Assembly (NCBI GenBank): GCA_015680685.1
Contig: MNCI01028772.1
Coordinates: forward strand, 326,892-390,891
Source of the DNA: Gnetum montanum
Lineage: Eukaryota; Streptophyta; Gnetopsida; Gnetales; Gnetaceae
Direction of reading: 5' to 3'
Length of the DNA: 64,000 bases
Shown here: piece after piece, positions 22,895-34,858 of the stretch
Layout of the letters: each line of letters begins with the position of its first letter
How positions within the stretch are numbered: the stretch's first letter is position 1
Position numbers and translations under genes: made by a program
The notes under the pieces: model-generated
What the model saw: the letters and a program-made list of their open reading frames with translations, nothing else
What the model was told of the DNA's origin: nothing
The model's database searches: none

Positions 22895-25800
22895 GTTTTT
22901 TTGAACTGGTGTTGTGATATGCATGTGCTTTTTGGTTGTGTTACTCCATTGAGGTTGTTTGATTAATGGTCCCTTCGGATTGATACCTAGGTGATCTAGG
23001 ATCATATCCTTATGTATTATTTGAAGAGCTTCCTTATGGCAATGTTTTACACTCTTCATGAGGGGACAGATGTTAAATTGGGAGTAACCAATGTATGTTG
23101 CTCTCCTTGAGGATGTAAATGATAATGTTATGATGATGTCCTCCACTTGTTCACTTGTGATTGGACTAGTTGTGATTGTATGTGAAATGGTAGAGAGGAG
23201 TTCTATTGGCAACTCAAGAATTTTGTTGCTTAAGGAGCTTTCACCTCTAGTCTCCAATGATTCATCTAGGATGAATCGGACTAAGTCTCTGCTTTGATTT
23301 CCATCGAGATGACATGTTTTGAGATGGCATTTGTTGAATTATGCAAGATAGGATATCCTTGCACTCCCACTCACCCTAGATATAGTGAGTATGGGAAAAT
23401 ACAAATTGGGACAAGATGGTTCCCAGGTACCTCAAGATGGAGATCCTTCAAACATGTGCTCTTGGTGAACCTTATTCTGGGTGGATTAAGACTATTGCTG
23501 GTAGACTTTGTACACTCCTTTTTGTGATTGTATGTTTTTCTATTTGTGTATGCATGTCTTCTTGGTTGCGCTTTCAGATTCTGCATGCGTGTTATCTTCG
23601 TTGTGTCTATCATTCATAACGCAAGGCTTAGTGTTCTACACGATATGATGACTTATTGTTGGGAATGTTGAGGATGCATTTTGAGGTTGTTTGTGCCATC
23701 CCAAAGCCAAATGTTTGCTATCTTGTTTGAAAACTTCTTATGCATGAGGCATGATTACCCTTGTTGTTTATATTTGTGAGTTGTGCTCCCATGTTTCAGT
23801 TGGTTGTGTTGCCCTTGGGTTTGTGGCATCACTCTTTTGATTGTTGACATTTTTTGGTCACTTTGATTTGAAGACTACTGGTGTGGGTCATCCTATTGTA
23901 GGTTCTTGTTGAGGCTGCAGCTCTTTTGATGAGAGTGTTTCTTGTGGATGCATCCTCCATGATGTTTCTCATTGTTGCAAGAATTGGTTTTATGCAGACT
24001 TGTTGTTGGATAGACCTCGGTCTTCCACCTTATTTTGAGTTGAGATTATGATTCTCTATTGCCCATGACTCTTATGATTGTGTTGAGATTTTGATCTTAA
24101 TTAAAACCAATGTTAATGGCTAGGAATGATTATTGTATATGAATCTTGGAATTCTGAGAGTGTGCTGGCTCTCTCTAGGTGTGCCTCATGATAAAATCAT
24201 TTGTTGAGTGTATCTAATGGACCCATCAATTTTTTGCATGATTGATCTCTATGCATGTTGCTGAGCTCTTGCCTTTTATGATGTGTAAGAGTGATATTAC
24301 TTTGTTATATGATAATGCTTGATGGTTGTGTATGAGGCTGATGTGCTGATTGTGCTTGATGGTTGTCTTAGAATCCCTACATTGGGTTGTGGATTTATCA
24401 GTACCTTAGCTATGATGAATCAGCAGGTACATTATGATTTGTTTGCCTCTCTGTGCTGGGTGAGCACTAATAGAGGACAGTGATCTATCCTAGACCCTAC
24501 AAATATTGGGCTAGAAGATGGCATGAAATAGTATCCTTGGCCATGCCAAATACTGATGGCCCAGGAGTCACCAATGCATTTAGGTCTAACTATGGTAGGT
24601 GGTGGATACTCAGTTGGCATGTTTCATTATTCGATCATTGCGTTCGTGTCTCGAATCATTTTTGTTCAATGGCAGTCATGCAGTGGTTTCAATGTGACGG
24701 TTGATCATGTACATTTTGAGACAGTGGTGCAATGTGACAGATGATTGTTTATGCTTCGTGACAGAGACAAGTTTTTCTCTGACCAACATGGCTCTTCGTG
24801 GTATGCCCCTGGTTTCCTAAATCCTTTAGCCTAGGATGGGCTTGGGTAGTTCATCCTATTTCCTTTTAGGCCTAGGTAGCATTCCCAAATACTATGTATG
24901 TTCCCATTAAAATGTATTCCTATCCTTGGGTGTGTGAAATGTATCCCTGTGATATTCTCAATTTGACGGTACGCACTCAGAAGTGCTAGATGTATTGCCC
25001 TATGTGACTTAGTTGTCTCCTGGTTGTAGGTCTATGCCACACCTTGTGACAAGGCCAAGCTTGATGTATGGTGTTTTCCTAGTGTTTGTTTTGAAATTCC
25101 CTTGCTATATGTTGTAAATCGCCTTTGTGCCTTGATGTATAATTCTACTAAAAACCCATGGGAAATTCTTAGTTGTGATATAGTGTTGTAACAAACGGAC
25201 TAGGGCATGTCCTTGTCCATTGTGCTCTTGAACTGGTGCCATGTGTTCTTGGTAATGTTGGCATGCATGGATGGTGTGTGCTTTGGTGAACATCCTTGAG
25301 ATAGGAAAAATATTGGGAACACTTTCTCTTATGTTCTTGGACTAGCGAAGATCTTGTCCACAGATGATCAATGGTGGTATGTAGCATGAAATACAAACAA
25401 ATTGGTTCAGTGTGCTTGATCTTGATAATGGGTGGTTCACTATGGCCATGTGAATTACAATGGTAGATGGAAATTCAAATCAGTGTGGTGTCTAGTGGTG
25501 GATTTGAGTTGAGTTTTGGGTATCAACACCTAGACTCGCTCTTCCATGTTGGATGTGATCATGGAGCAACTTTGCAAATGTTGGGATGGTGGTCCATCCT
25601 TGAATAAATGAAGTTATAGATACAAAAATTGTGACTTCTCTTGGTGGCCTTACTTGGTGGGCTCGAATGTGCTCAAAACACATGAGCTAATGCTCTCATG
25701 ATTGGGGGCTTCTAATAATCGTGCATGTGGGTGTGCTTTCATGATTGATTGCTTTTGGTGCTTCTAAGGGCTATGGTATGCTCTCACAACTTGGGACTTA

Positions 25801-27709
25801 TTGGTGCTTTTGTGGTCTATGGTGTGATTCCATGATAGGGTACTTATTGTGCCTAATAGGCTATGGTGTCTTGTTGAATTTTCCCATGTAGTTTTTCCCT
25901 TATGTACACTAATGTATCACATGGTCCCTCCCTAATGTATTATCCCATGTCTCTGGTGTAATGTTCATTCATGTTGGTGTTCTCACCTCCTTGGTGGGAT
26001 AGTAGAGTTGAGCATGATATTACTTGGTGAATCTTTAATTCTATGAGAGGTCATTCTCCATTCTTTTGGATGCCCTCTTCAGTTCCTAAAATAATAAGGC
26101 AGGTGGTATTGAGATGGTTGTTTCCTATTTGGGACCTAGAAGCAGCTAATGTTCGGGACTTGTTCCTAGTAGTTGCCCCATGTTCGTGAACTCTTGGGAT
26201 TTGTTTTCAGAGATAGAATGTTGTTATCTAGGTGAAATTCAGAGAACCTCCTTTGTGAGGTCACGTTGTTGATGTTCCTTCTTGTAAGCAAGGCATGATC
26301 TTATGTACTCATCTTTTGAGCATTTTAGAGGAACTTCATGTTAGGGTTCTCTGGTAGACCACCCTTATTGTAAACCCTTCGGGGATGAATCATGTAGTGT
26401 TTTGAGTTGTAACTGATGTTGGTGAAGCCCATTCCATGTAAAACTATCTTAAGGACCCAGTTCTTCTATGGGAAAAATGTTGTTTTTGACTTGTTTCTAT
26501 CATTTGGGTTGAATGATAATAGGTAGTGGTGTGGCCTTATCCACCACAATTGATGTAAATGGTCTTGATTGGGATGTATGAAACAAAAACCTAGATCTCC
26601 CAAGAAGAAACAGAAATCCCTCTTGATAAAATTTCAAAGGGATGAACTTCTTAGTATCTCGAGTTGCTCTCAAGGTGGAATTGAATTTGGGTAAGATTTG
26701 TGAACCCATGTCTTCACTCAGCTAGTGATAGTTCGACGATATGGTTATCTTGGCTATATTGACTACTTGAGCATGTATTATGGGTAAGGTGTAGCTGGGC
26801 TACTATACTTACCTATGGAAGCAACCTCCCAAAGAGGATCCTTCCTACAAGTACAAAAATCTAATGAAAGGTGTTGATCACGAGACTAGCAATTGTTCTT
26901 GATACAGTGGGGAAATTCAAATTCTGGAAACCTTGATGTTCCTTGGAGAATTCATGATTTGATTGCTCTCAGAGATGACTCTATATTCTTTCCTAGACCT
27001 AGTGTTTAGAAAATGGTGCTTATTCCATAACTTGGAGTGGGAAGGATAGCTTGTATGTAGCAAGTGCAGTTGATCCTTCTCCATGAATGGGATATTATGG
27101 TTGCATTCGATGATGTGCTTACGGTTGACATGAGACATTTGTATGGAGGACTATCATGGGGTTGATTGCCCAATAGATCCTCCACTTGTTCTAACATTCA
27201 AGCAGGCATTCTCAATGTTCGACAATCACAAGAGGTGTTGATGATAGTTTGGGCTTGTCATATGATAGCCTCTTGGAGAAGTTTCCAAACAAATTTTGGA
27301 TCTTCTCTCTTATTGTGGCAATGGAATACTATGGGATGATGAATTGAGGTATGCGATGCTGGTGTCTTAGGATGGCAAGGTCAAGCTCAAAAGATATGCC
27401 CTTGTACTTTGTTTGTAAGGGAGAACATGCTTGACTCCCTTCATACCAGCTTGAACAAACATGATGAAAAACAATGTGCATGGTACAGATGCACGTGGAA
27501 TTAGTGCTTAGATGATTGCACTAGTGAGACCCCATGGATCTAGATGCGAGAAGCAAAACATGGAGTTCTGGCAAGCATGAGTTACTTGCAGAGACATGGC
27601 TCTTTCAGAGCATGTCCTCCCTCTTGATATGATGTTTCCAAGTCCCTCACCATGGCTAGTGGCCCTAGTGAGCCCTCAAAATCGATGATTAAAAAAAATC
27701 GATGGGTGC
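22895..27709 (+). other. Non-coding interior of element F, left part
   Basis: There is no supportable reading frame over 4.8 kb. The plus strand is visibly rich in G and T and poor in C and A runs, with many TTGTG, GGTGT and TTGGT words from about 23600 to 26500. Such strand bias suggests a long non-coding RNA template or skewed mutation. Nothing matches known retroelement proteins. Confidence 0.5.
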
Positions 27710-28546
27710 TGATGAGTGGCGAGGTACCCCTACACTCAACCATATGAATACGAGCACTTCAGACACAATTCGGTCGAACTCCACAGATCGACTAGTTTTG
27801 GTATATAGACAGTTACTCGTAGATCACAGTTCATTGTCTTCCTACCTGGACTAGTATTAGCTTTTTCACATATAGTTTAGTCCAGAGTGAGGTGTATGAT
27901 GTGTTCCTACAGTAATGCTACTCCTAGGTATGATGGAAAATAATATCAACTAAGATAGGAGAGAGAGTGTGAGAGAGAATCTAAACTAGCCTAAGTGTGA
28001 TGAGCATCCGTTCCTTAATCATTTGTACACATCTTGGACCTCGTGCATGACTACTACTGGGATTACCAAGCACATGGCCTAGGTACGCTACTAAGTTACC
28101 AAGTAGTCACACTTAAATGCTCATGACTAAGTTGTACTCATTCCACGTTACTAGGAGATAAGGGTAGAGAGATATTAACTAAAAAAGCAATAAATAACAA
28201 TAAAAATTAAATAATTAGGCTAAGTTGATGCTGCAATGATGAAGTAATCTCAATCTTTATTACCAATCATGTGTGTGTCCAAGTACATCACACTCGAATA
28301 AGGATGCTGTACAATTACAATTATCACACTGTGGGCATGCACTGAGAGAAAGGGTTGAGAGGAAAAACTGACAAAAAGTCCCTACCTTAATACTAAAACT
28401 AGATTCTAAACCAAATCCACCTGCCTCTTATTTATAGATGAGGAGACAAGCTGCAATATCGCATATCCAATATCGCGTCTAGGCTACGATATCGCGTACG
28501 CGATATCGTGGGTGCAATATCGTAGCCAACAATTCATGACTCATCA
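27710..28546 (-). repeat. 3' LTR of E3 (837 bp)
   Basis: On the plus strand it reads TGATGAGTGGCGAGGTACCC ... GACTCATCA. On the minus strand the TATA box is within ATCTATAAATAAG (about 28432), with the palindrome cluster upstream of it. It is followed on the element side by the polypurine tract (plus-strand TACCCCCAC, 28547-28555). Confidence 0.9.
28452..28530 (-). promoter_or_regulatory. U3 palindrome cluster of E3 with a perfect 24-bp palindrome
   Basis: About five GATATC-centred motifs occur. 28486-28509 is a perfect 24-base palindrome: two ACGATATCGCG half-units joined through GTAC. Other copies are CAATATCGC, CAATATCGCG and CAATATCG in decayed form. It lies upstream of the LTR TATA box. 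Confidence 0.6.
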
Positions 28547-28744
28547 TACCCCCACAACTGAATGAAAACTCGTCCTCGAGTTAAAATGAGAACAAGCTCC
28601 ATTGATTACACAATGGATAGGTATGGGATAATTGGTTAACTAGAATGAATTCGTGCCACAGTGTGGAATTAGAATAAAATTGAGACACAACATGAAGAAT
28701 GCAAAAGAAAGTCCTATCACTACAAAATTGGGTGGAACTCATGT

Positions 28745-30828
28745 AGTTCCTAGTGGCAGTGGCTCCTCCATGGGTGCCTTTCCTTTGTCTTACACTCCAG
28801 GTCTTAGGATTTGATGGTGTTGAAGTATTGCCTAGAGTTTCTCCTCTTTAGTTCAGGGATCCTGTGCTATCCATGCTAATGTTCCAATGTTTGATGGAGT
28901 CGGTAGCTTCCATGGGCACGGTAGTTGTAGAAACATTTTATTTGCTTTCACACACCAAGTCGCAAACACCCATTGTTCCTCCTTGTAGGCTCTGTCTTTG
29001 TCTCTGTATTCTTGAAAATCTATGAGCCATCGAGCCAAGTCTGTTGCAATACCTTTCTGGGCCTAGTAGCTTTCTTTAACCATCTCAAGTTTAGAATTTG
29101 CAACCTCCAATTTTTGTAATGTTTTCTTGTGTTCTGCAAATTCTATTTCATATTTGACGTAGGTGGTAGCTACCTATTGCTCAAGCTCTATTCTCAGGGG
29201 TCCTACTGTTAACATGGAAAGGTTGGCATACCGTAGGTTTGCCAACTCCATGTACTTTGTAAGGTCCTAGACCTATAGGTCCATGCTCATATTTTCCGCC
29301 TAGTGGGCAAACGTGTATGTGTCCAATATGGCCCACTAGTTAGTGTGTTGAGCACTGAGAGCATTGATGTGGGCCTTGGCCATATGGATCTCCTTTTTGA
29401 TGATTTGTTTATACATCCCCACTTGGTCTCAGAAATTCTCCTTTAGCTTCTCATGTTGTTTAGCCTCATTCTGCCACATGCTTATTTCAATGGCTGTCTT
29501 CTGACAGATGGCATGTACCTCCTCCATTGAGAGGGTTCGATTTTCCCTGGCTAAACAATTCATGTCTTGGTTGACCCTGATTAGTTATTTTTGCAACTTC
29601 TGAAAATGTTCCTCAAGAACATTCTTTTGCTTCTCTATAGAGGTCAACTAAAGGTTGTCAACAATAAGTTGTTTATTCTCCTCTTGTAAGGCCTTGAGTG
29701 CCTTGGTGTGTGCATAAGTTTTTGCTTGTGTCACAGAGGCATCCCAGTCAACCTTCTCTTTTTCTTCTGCCATCCTTTTATTATCTGTCAATAATTTATT
29801 AAGTTTCTCAGTTCTAAAAGTGTCTAGATGGTCTACGAGAATGAATTGAAAAGGATCTCGCTGCATTGCTTGCAGGGTCACGAGCCTTTCTTGCAATCTT
29901 TTCACTTCTGCTTCAACGTGCTTGGTCCTCATCTTTGTCATGACCAGCTTCCCCTTGGTGGAAATGAGGTCTAATTGTATTGTTGTAACATCTTGTGGGA
30001 TGTCAAACAAGGACATCATTACCTGTCCTGTTTGTAGCAATTAGTTAAGTACATCCTCATGTTCCACAGGAGTCATTGAGGTACCAGCCAGAGTTTGAGC
30101 ATCCCATGCTTGTGTAAGATCTAATGGTGGCACAACAGGCACATTGAATGATTCTTTAATGTGGTTTGTGCTCACTTCTACAGCTCCTGCTGCATCCTGG
30201 TGCTGCATGACCACCACTATGGCCCCTTCACCAGTTTCCAATTGCACCTGAAAGGTTGCAGCGTTCCCTGAAATTTGTTGTGACCAAGCACTCTCTGCTC
30301 CTCCTATTTGAATGGACACTTCACCCCGCACGTGATCCATAGAAACCGTAGGCTATACAACATCGTTGATGACGTGGAAGAGATTTACGTCATCACGACT
30401 TCCCCAACTAACCATCTCAGCAACGGCCCTGAGATGGCTTATCAACGGTTTGTAATCTTGCGGCGGTGGCGATGGTTGATCCTATTGGCCTGTGCTAGGC
30501 CCTGTTTCTTGTTGTTGACTAGGTTCCATGCTTGGAAGTTGGCTAGGTCCTGCAAGTTGAGTTGCAATTGGCCCTGCTGTCTATTCTTCTTCTTATTTCG
30601 GCCCCAGCATCTCACCAATGATTTTCCTTACAACTAGTGACTTTAGCAGTTCGGCATATGAAGCATTTTGGGCTTTTGGGAGGACATCATTGGTGTATCC
30701 TCTAATACCAGCATGGCTGCACAGCTTCCTGATAAGACAAGGAAAGGGCAATGTAAACTTCCTTATCTTCTGTTCTTCAAATTGCCTTAGGATCTTCATA
30801 AAATATAAATGATGTAGGTTAGCATTAA
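28745..30828 (-). pseudogene. ORF2 of E3, N-terminally deleted
   Basis: On the minus strand, from about 30800: KILRQFEEQKIRKFTLPFPC, LIRKLCSHAGIRGYTNDVLP. Then a Gln/Pro-rich segment, ESFNVPVVPPLDLTQAWDAQ, and a long Glu/Lys/Leu/Gln-rich coiled-coil region (about 30040-29100). The end is FLQLPCPWKLPTPSNIGTLA. It is co-linear with ORF2 of element A but lacks the start region, which ends at the deletion near 30828. Several frames of 60-130 codons remain open, such as 29648-30040. Confidence 0.6.
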
Positions 30829-31051
30829 AGGGTTCTAGGGTAATTCAACTAGTTCTGAAGGCATGAAAATTATGATGATGTGGAATTTATCAATAAGGAC
30901 CTCGGATGATAAGGGACAGAAAAAGGCTAAGTGATGGTTCATAGGAACTTTTGAATCGGAGGAATAGTAATAAGGAAAAGAATATCATTGAAAATATGCT
31001 AAGGGTAATAGATGATGTGCAGAAGATGTGTTATGAGCGCAAATTACAAAA

Positions 31052-31110
31052 ATTATGCAAGTGGGTCCTTCCCAAAGCAGGTTCCAACCTATAATGCCCT
31101 TGGATAACCA
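31052..31110 (-). other. Conserved non-coding block of E3 (copy)
   Basis: The minus strand reads AAGGGCATTATAGGTTGGAA, CCTGCTTTGGGAAGGACCCA, CTTGCATAA. It is a close match to the blocks in A, C and E1. Confidence 0.6.
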
Positions 31111-32095
31111 TACCTTAAAATGTTCGTAGGCACTAGAAGGGTTAAATGTAATCCACACTAGTTCCACAAAACACACACATGTAAGTATCACTGGAATGAG
31201 GTAAGAATTCTACGCTACACAAGACACGAGCTACAATTACATGAACAGCAAGATGAGACAAACTATAGAAGGGATTGTAGAGATTGGGACATGAGGTAAC
31301 TGACCCAGGGCACAATGAATGCTACGTGTAAAGCATGATTAATGTGTCATTAACCTGTTGTTCCAAGATCAGGACCAAGTCCATTCCTCTAATCAGTGAC
31401 ATCGCATTGTTTCATCCCATGATGAGCAACTATAAGAGTACCATAACAATAACGCGTACGATCACTTGGCATTTTGTTTAACGGAGGAGTGATTTTTGCT
31501 TTGTAACACTTTCTTTGTTTTATTTTTATTTTTATTTTTTGAATGCTGAATCTAGAGAAGCTGCCAACCCTCAGGCATGGATGCATGTCTTTCCGATGGA
31601 ACCCCCTAGAATAACATTGGATTTTTGAGTGCCCTTTTGAGTACTCTTACTCCCATTTTGCATTAGATCTACAAGGATCTTAGTACAACCACGTTGCATT
31701 ATAACTCTCATAGATGTCACCAAAGAGAATTTGCAAGTCCCCTTGATGTCACACCCTAATCATTCCCTCTTGGTCCATCCTTCTTCATTCTGGATACAAT
31801 GAACAAAAAATTAATTTTAAGTTTTAAGAATGTCAAGAATATCACTATACCCTCGAATAGAACCTCTTATTTATAGAATGAATGAGTGGGTGTAATGGAC
31901 TCACTATCCAAATAATTAATCACTCGAGACTCGATAACATAGAACACACCTCAACCAACGAGCCACATGAGTGTTTTATTCATAGATGAGATTACTTATA
32001 AAAAGATAAAAAGACAAAAAGATAAAACAAAAAATTGAAAAATGAAAAACTGGAAAACAAAAAATTGTAAAATTAAAGAAAATGAAAAATATTTA
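31111..32095 (-). other. Non-coding interior of E3
   Basis: It is co-linear with 40937-41930 of element A (shared TACGATCACTTGGCATTTT, GGACCAAGTCCATTCC, GAGCCACATGAGTGTTTTAT). No coding sequence is supported. It contains T-rich and A-rich low-complexity runs (31500-31545 and 32000-32095). Confidence 0.55.
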
Positions 32096-33812
32096 TTAAT
32101 CTTGCTTGTTATTAGAATGGGGGATATCCCCCATAACTAAACGGTTGAGCATGGCAAGGATTAATAAATGAAATATGAGAATCCTTACATGTTGGAAATA
32201 TCGAAACTTGGTCATACTTACCCCATTGGGGTTCACACACCTAATTATAGTAAGCATAGTAGGGCAATTTATAAGCTGTGGTTCCCGGGTAAAGAGTTGA
32301 CCCACTATGATACTTGAGACCATAAGATGGTATGCAAGGATCGGGATGTCGCCCTCCATGGTTGTATTCATTGGGTCATATGGTTGTTGGAGTGTAAATT
32401 GGTGGCCCTAATGAGGTGACACAAGGCATTGGGTTTGAGGAGAAGGATGCACCACAGTGTTGGACTTATGCTGAGTTGGAGAACATAATGGCCTTGGAAC
32501 TGCGTTGTCCCTTCCTACGGTCATGTCTAAAGAAGGGATGCCTTTGATGTTGAGGAGGTCTCTCACTACTATTCGCAATAGTAGCACAAGTAACGTTCGT
32601 GGGTTGTTGCTATGGTGCAGACACTTCAAGAGTAGTTGGTGGTGATGTAGAAGGAGGGAAAGGATGAGAATGTTGAAATTAAGGAGAAGTGTAAGGTACA
32701 TAAGATGGTGGTTGTGTTGAGAACATGGGCTGATAGTATTGAGGAGAATGATAATGCGGCGAGGTAGAGTATGTTGACCTAATTGGGGAAATAGGATGTT
32801 GGACTAGATAAGCATTTGGATTCGGATGATACGAAGGGTGTCTCTAGTTTAGGGATGGCTTTCCCCATGACTGGGATTGTTGCCACTATGATCGAACACA
32901 GTATCTCTGTATGAACTCTGGGTGTAATGTGCTTCCTCAATGCTCATATAAATGTAACAAGATTGGGCATTGGCCCTTGGGGTGATCGTACAGGCAAGTG
33001 TTGCATTCATACGTATGATTGGTAGTTGAGATCTTATTTTCCTCATCCCTTTTTTTCGATTGTCTAATGATATTTTGTCCTACTTCTCGGGTTGTCAAAA
33101 CTCTATCTCCAATAATATTGATATATTCTCCACACTTTTTATGCATCCATTCTAGCATCTTATTAATCTTTGCCTAAATTTCATCTAATGATTGTTGTAC
33201 TAGCAAAGATGGTTCTTCCTCCTTAAGATGGGTTGATTTATGGACTTCTGTTAAGTTGAGATTTTGGTCCCGTTGATGTTTTTCAACACTCTTCCATCTA
33301 GCCATTTCTCCTTCTTCTTTTGCTACCCACTTAATAATCTCTTGCAATTGATGGGTTCGTAGTTCATATAGTTGACCTTGGGCATACATCCCTAGGGTCT
33401 CTCTTGTCTCATTACGAAGCCCATCAATGATATGGTACATTAGCCTTTCCTCAGAGAACTCGTGGCCTGGACAATTATTTAACAGTGCATAATATCTTTC
33501 TAAGGCCATGTCCAAGGGTTCATATTGTGCTTGTTTCCACTCTTGGATTTGTTTCCTCAAGGCCGCCACTCTTGCATAGGTTTGATAACTTTTGTTAAAG
33601 AGTTCTACCATTGTTGGCCAACATCGAATTGAATTTGGTTTTAACGATCTGTACCATAATTTTGCTTGGCCAACAAGTGTCATAGGAAAGAGCTTAAGTT
33701 TTTTCCAACTGTTATCAATGTTGTTCCATGCATAGGCATCATAGAAGGCTTGTAAATGTTGTTGCAGATCTAAGTCATAGCTTCCTAAGAAATTGGGAAA
33801 GTTGTTTAAATC
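32096..33812 (-). pseudogene. Gag core, knuckle and linker of E3
   Basis: The best-preserved gag core in the window. It is open from 33812 to 33174 with LGSYDLDLQQHLQAFYDAYA, KLFPMTLVGQAKLWYRSL, SIRCWPTMVELFNKSY, PLDMALERYYALLNNCPGHE and HIIDGLRNETRETLGMYAQG. One in-frame TAG follows, then CGEYINIIGDRVLTTREVGQ and a knuckle CNTCLYDHPKGQC (CX2CX3HX4C). A Pro/Gln/Ser-rich linker ends near 32440, with decayed sequence to 32096. This matches the Retrotrans_gag family. The N-terminus is lost in the deletion at 33812/33813. Confidence 0.75.
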
Positions 33813-33865
33813 GTGTACACGATATCATGGGTGCGATATCGCAGCCAACAATTCATGACTCATTA
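33813..33865 (-). repeat. 5' LTR remnant of E3 (outer 53 bp of U3)
   Basis: It carries GTGTACACGATATCATGGG, GCGATATCGCAGCCAACAAT and ends GACTCATTA, one base off the usual CTCATCA. GGTGC follows, matching the duplication at the other end. It is nearly identical to the outer end of the 3' LTR (28495-28546). Confidence 0.85.
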
Positions 33866-33870
33866 GGTGC

Positions 33871-34255
33871 TAAGATGCCATTCACAAAGGAACTTAGTGG
33901 GACTTGCGAAAGAGGAGCTGTCTTCTTGCATAAGTATGGTTTACGCAAGAAGATATGTCTCTAGACCCTCCGAATGGATGGATCTAGGGTATGCCTTAGA
34001 GACATTGGCCCTTTGGGTTGGACTACTCCTGCTTGTTATAGAGTAGGGAAGTCTTTGGGCTTCCTCCAATTGCCCTTGTGTTTCATTCAAGGCATTGGAT
34101 GGAAGAACCTATCAGGTGTTTGTGTTGGTATCTTCATCCAAGTCTGGCATCAAAGGAGCTAATGGATCCTCGGAGTTGACGGAGTTTCGAACCCATATAG
34201 AAGTGTACTCTCAAAGCTATCCTAGGCTCCACTCTAAGTACATCGCTTCTTTGTG
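33871..34255 (+). other. Non-coding interior of element F, right part
   Basis: No supportable gene is present. It continues the interior of F after the E3 insertion and leads into the polypurine tract and 3' LTR. Confidence 0.5.
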
Positions 34256-34268
34256 TAGGGGAGGATTG
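34256..34268 (+). other. Polypurine tract of element F
   Basis: TAGGGGAGGATTG immediately precedes the 3' LTR (TGAGAGATG). The GGGGAG.ATTG form is typical of Copia-type elements. Confidence 0.75.
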
Positions 34269-34858
34269 TGAGAGATGTCCCAGGGTGGTGGTTCTCCTGG
34301 GCTCTCCCCATGCTTTGAGGGTCATGGAACACTTTGAGATGCCCTTGGGTGACTCTCAAGTATTAAAAACCCCAGCCTGGCTTGGCAGTACCAAGCTAGA
34401 AACAGGACACCCTCCTATTGTAACTCTCTTCTAAGTCCTCTTCATTCCCCCTCACTGCGGAGAACTACATGGCCCTGATTCTACAGCAGTTATAGATATG
34501 TAGGCAGCCAACACTAGATAGTTTTGGTGCAGTGCCAAGCCACACCTTGTACCAAATCATGAGGGATCTAGGGGTGAGACACCTTCCCTTGTAGGTGCAC
34601 CGTTTTCCCTCCCACCAATGTTGTCTACAAGGTTGTTTGTGTGCTTGTTTGCATAGTCCTCGTTTTGGAGTTGGTTACCCTTCGAGAGGTGCATTGCCAT
34701 ATATGTTAAGAAGCTGTGATTCTACTTGCACTTAGTCGAGAGTTGTTTGCTCACTTGAGGCGTATTTCCTAAGTCTTCTGTCCCAAATCCATTGGATCTT
34801 AGTGAATTCTTTGGGGTGCCAGACAACATTGGGGCAATGTCGGGGCAACGTTGTTACA
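34269..34858 (+). repeat. 3' LTR of element F (590 bp)
   Basis: It starts TGAGAGATGTCCCAGGGTGG and ends GGGGCAACGTTGTTACA. It pairs with 22302-22880. A small local duplication near the end (GGGGCAATGTCGGGGCAACG) accounts for part of the length difference. Confidence 0.88.

Larger units (their letters stand above)
27710..33865 (-). mobile_element. Element E3: minus-strand member with internal deletions, TSD GGTGC
   Basis: It is flanked by GGTGC at 27705-27709 and 33866-33870. The 3' LTR is complete (27710-28546). The 5' LTR is reduced to its outer 53 bp (33813-33865). A deletion joins the gag core directly to U3, removing the gag N-terminus, primer site and most of the LTR. A second deletion near 30828/30829 joins the ORF2 middle to the non-coding region, removing the ORF2 start and the internal promoter seen in element A. 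Confidence 0.9.
22302..34858 (+). mobile_element. Element F: large non-coding LTR element (LARD-like) carrying E3
   Basis: Two LTRs of 579 and 590 bp (22302-22880 and 34269-34858) start AGAGATGTCCCAGGGTGG and end GTTGTTACA. An initiator-Met primer site (TGGTATCGGAGC, 22883-22894) and a Copia-style polypurine tract (AGGGGAGGATTG) are present. The interior, apart from inserted E3 at 27710-33865, is about 5.2 kb and shows no gag, protease, RT or integrase. This fits a large retrotransposon derivative. Flanking duplications were not clean: left AAATG, right TGAAA. Confidence 0.8.
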
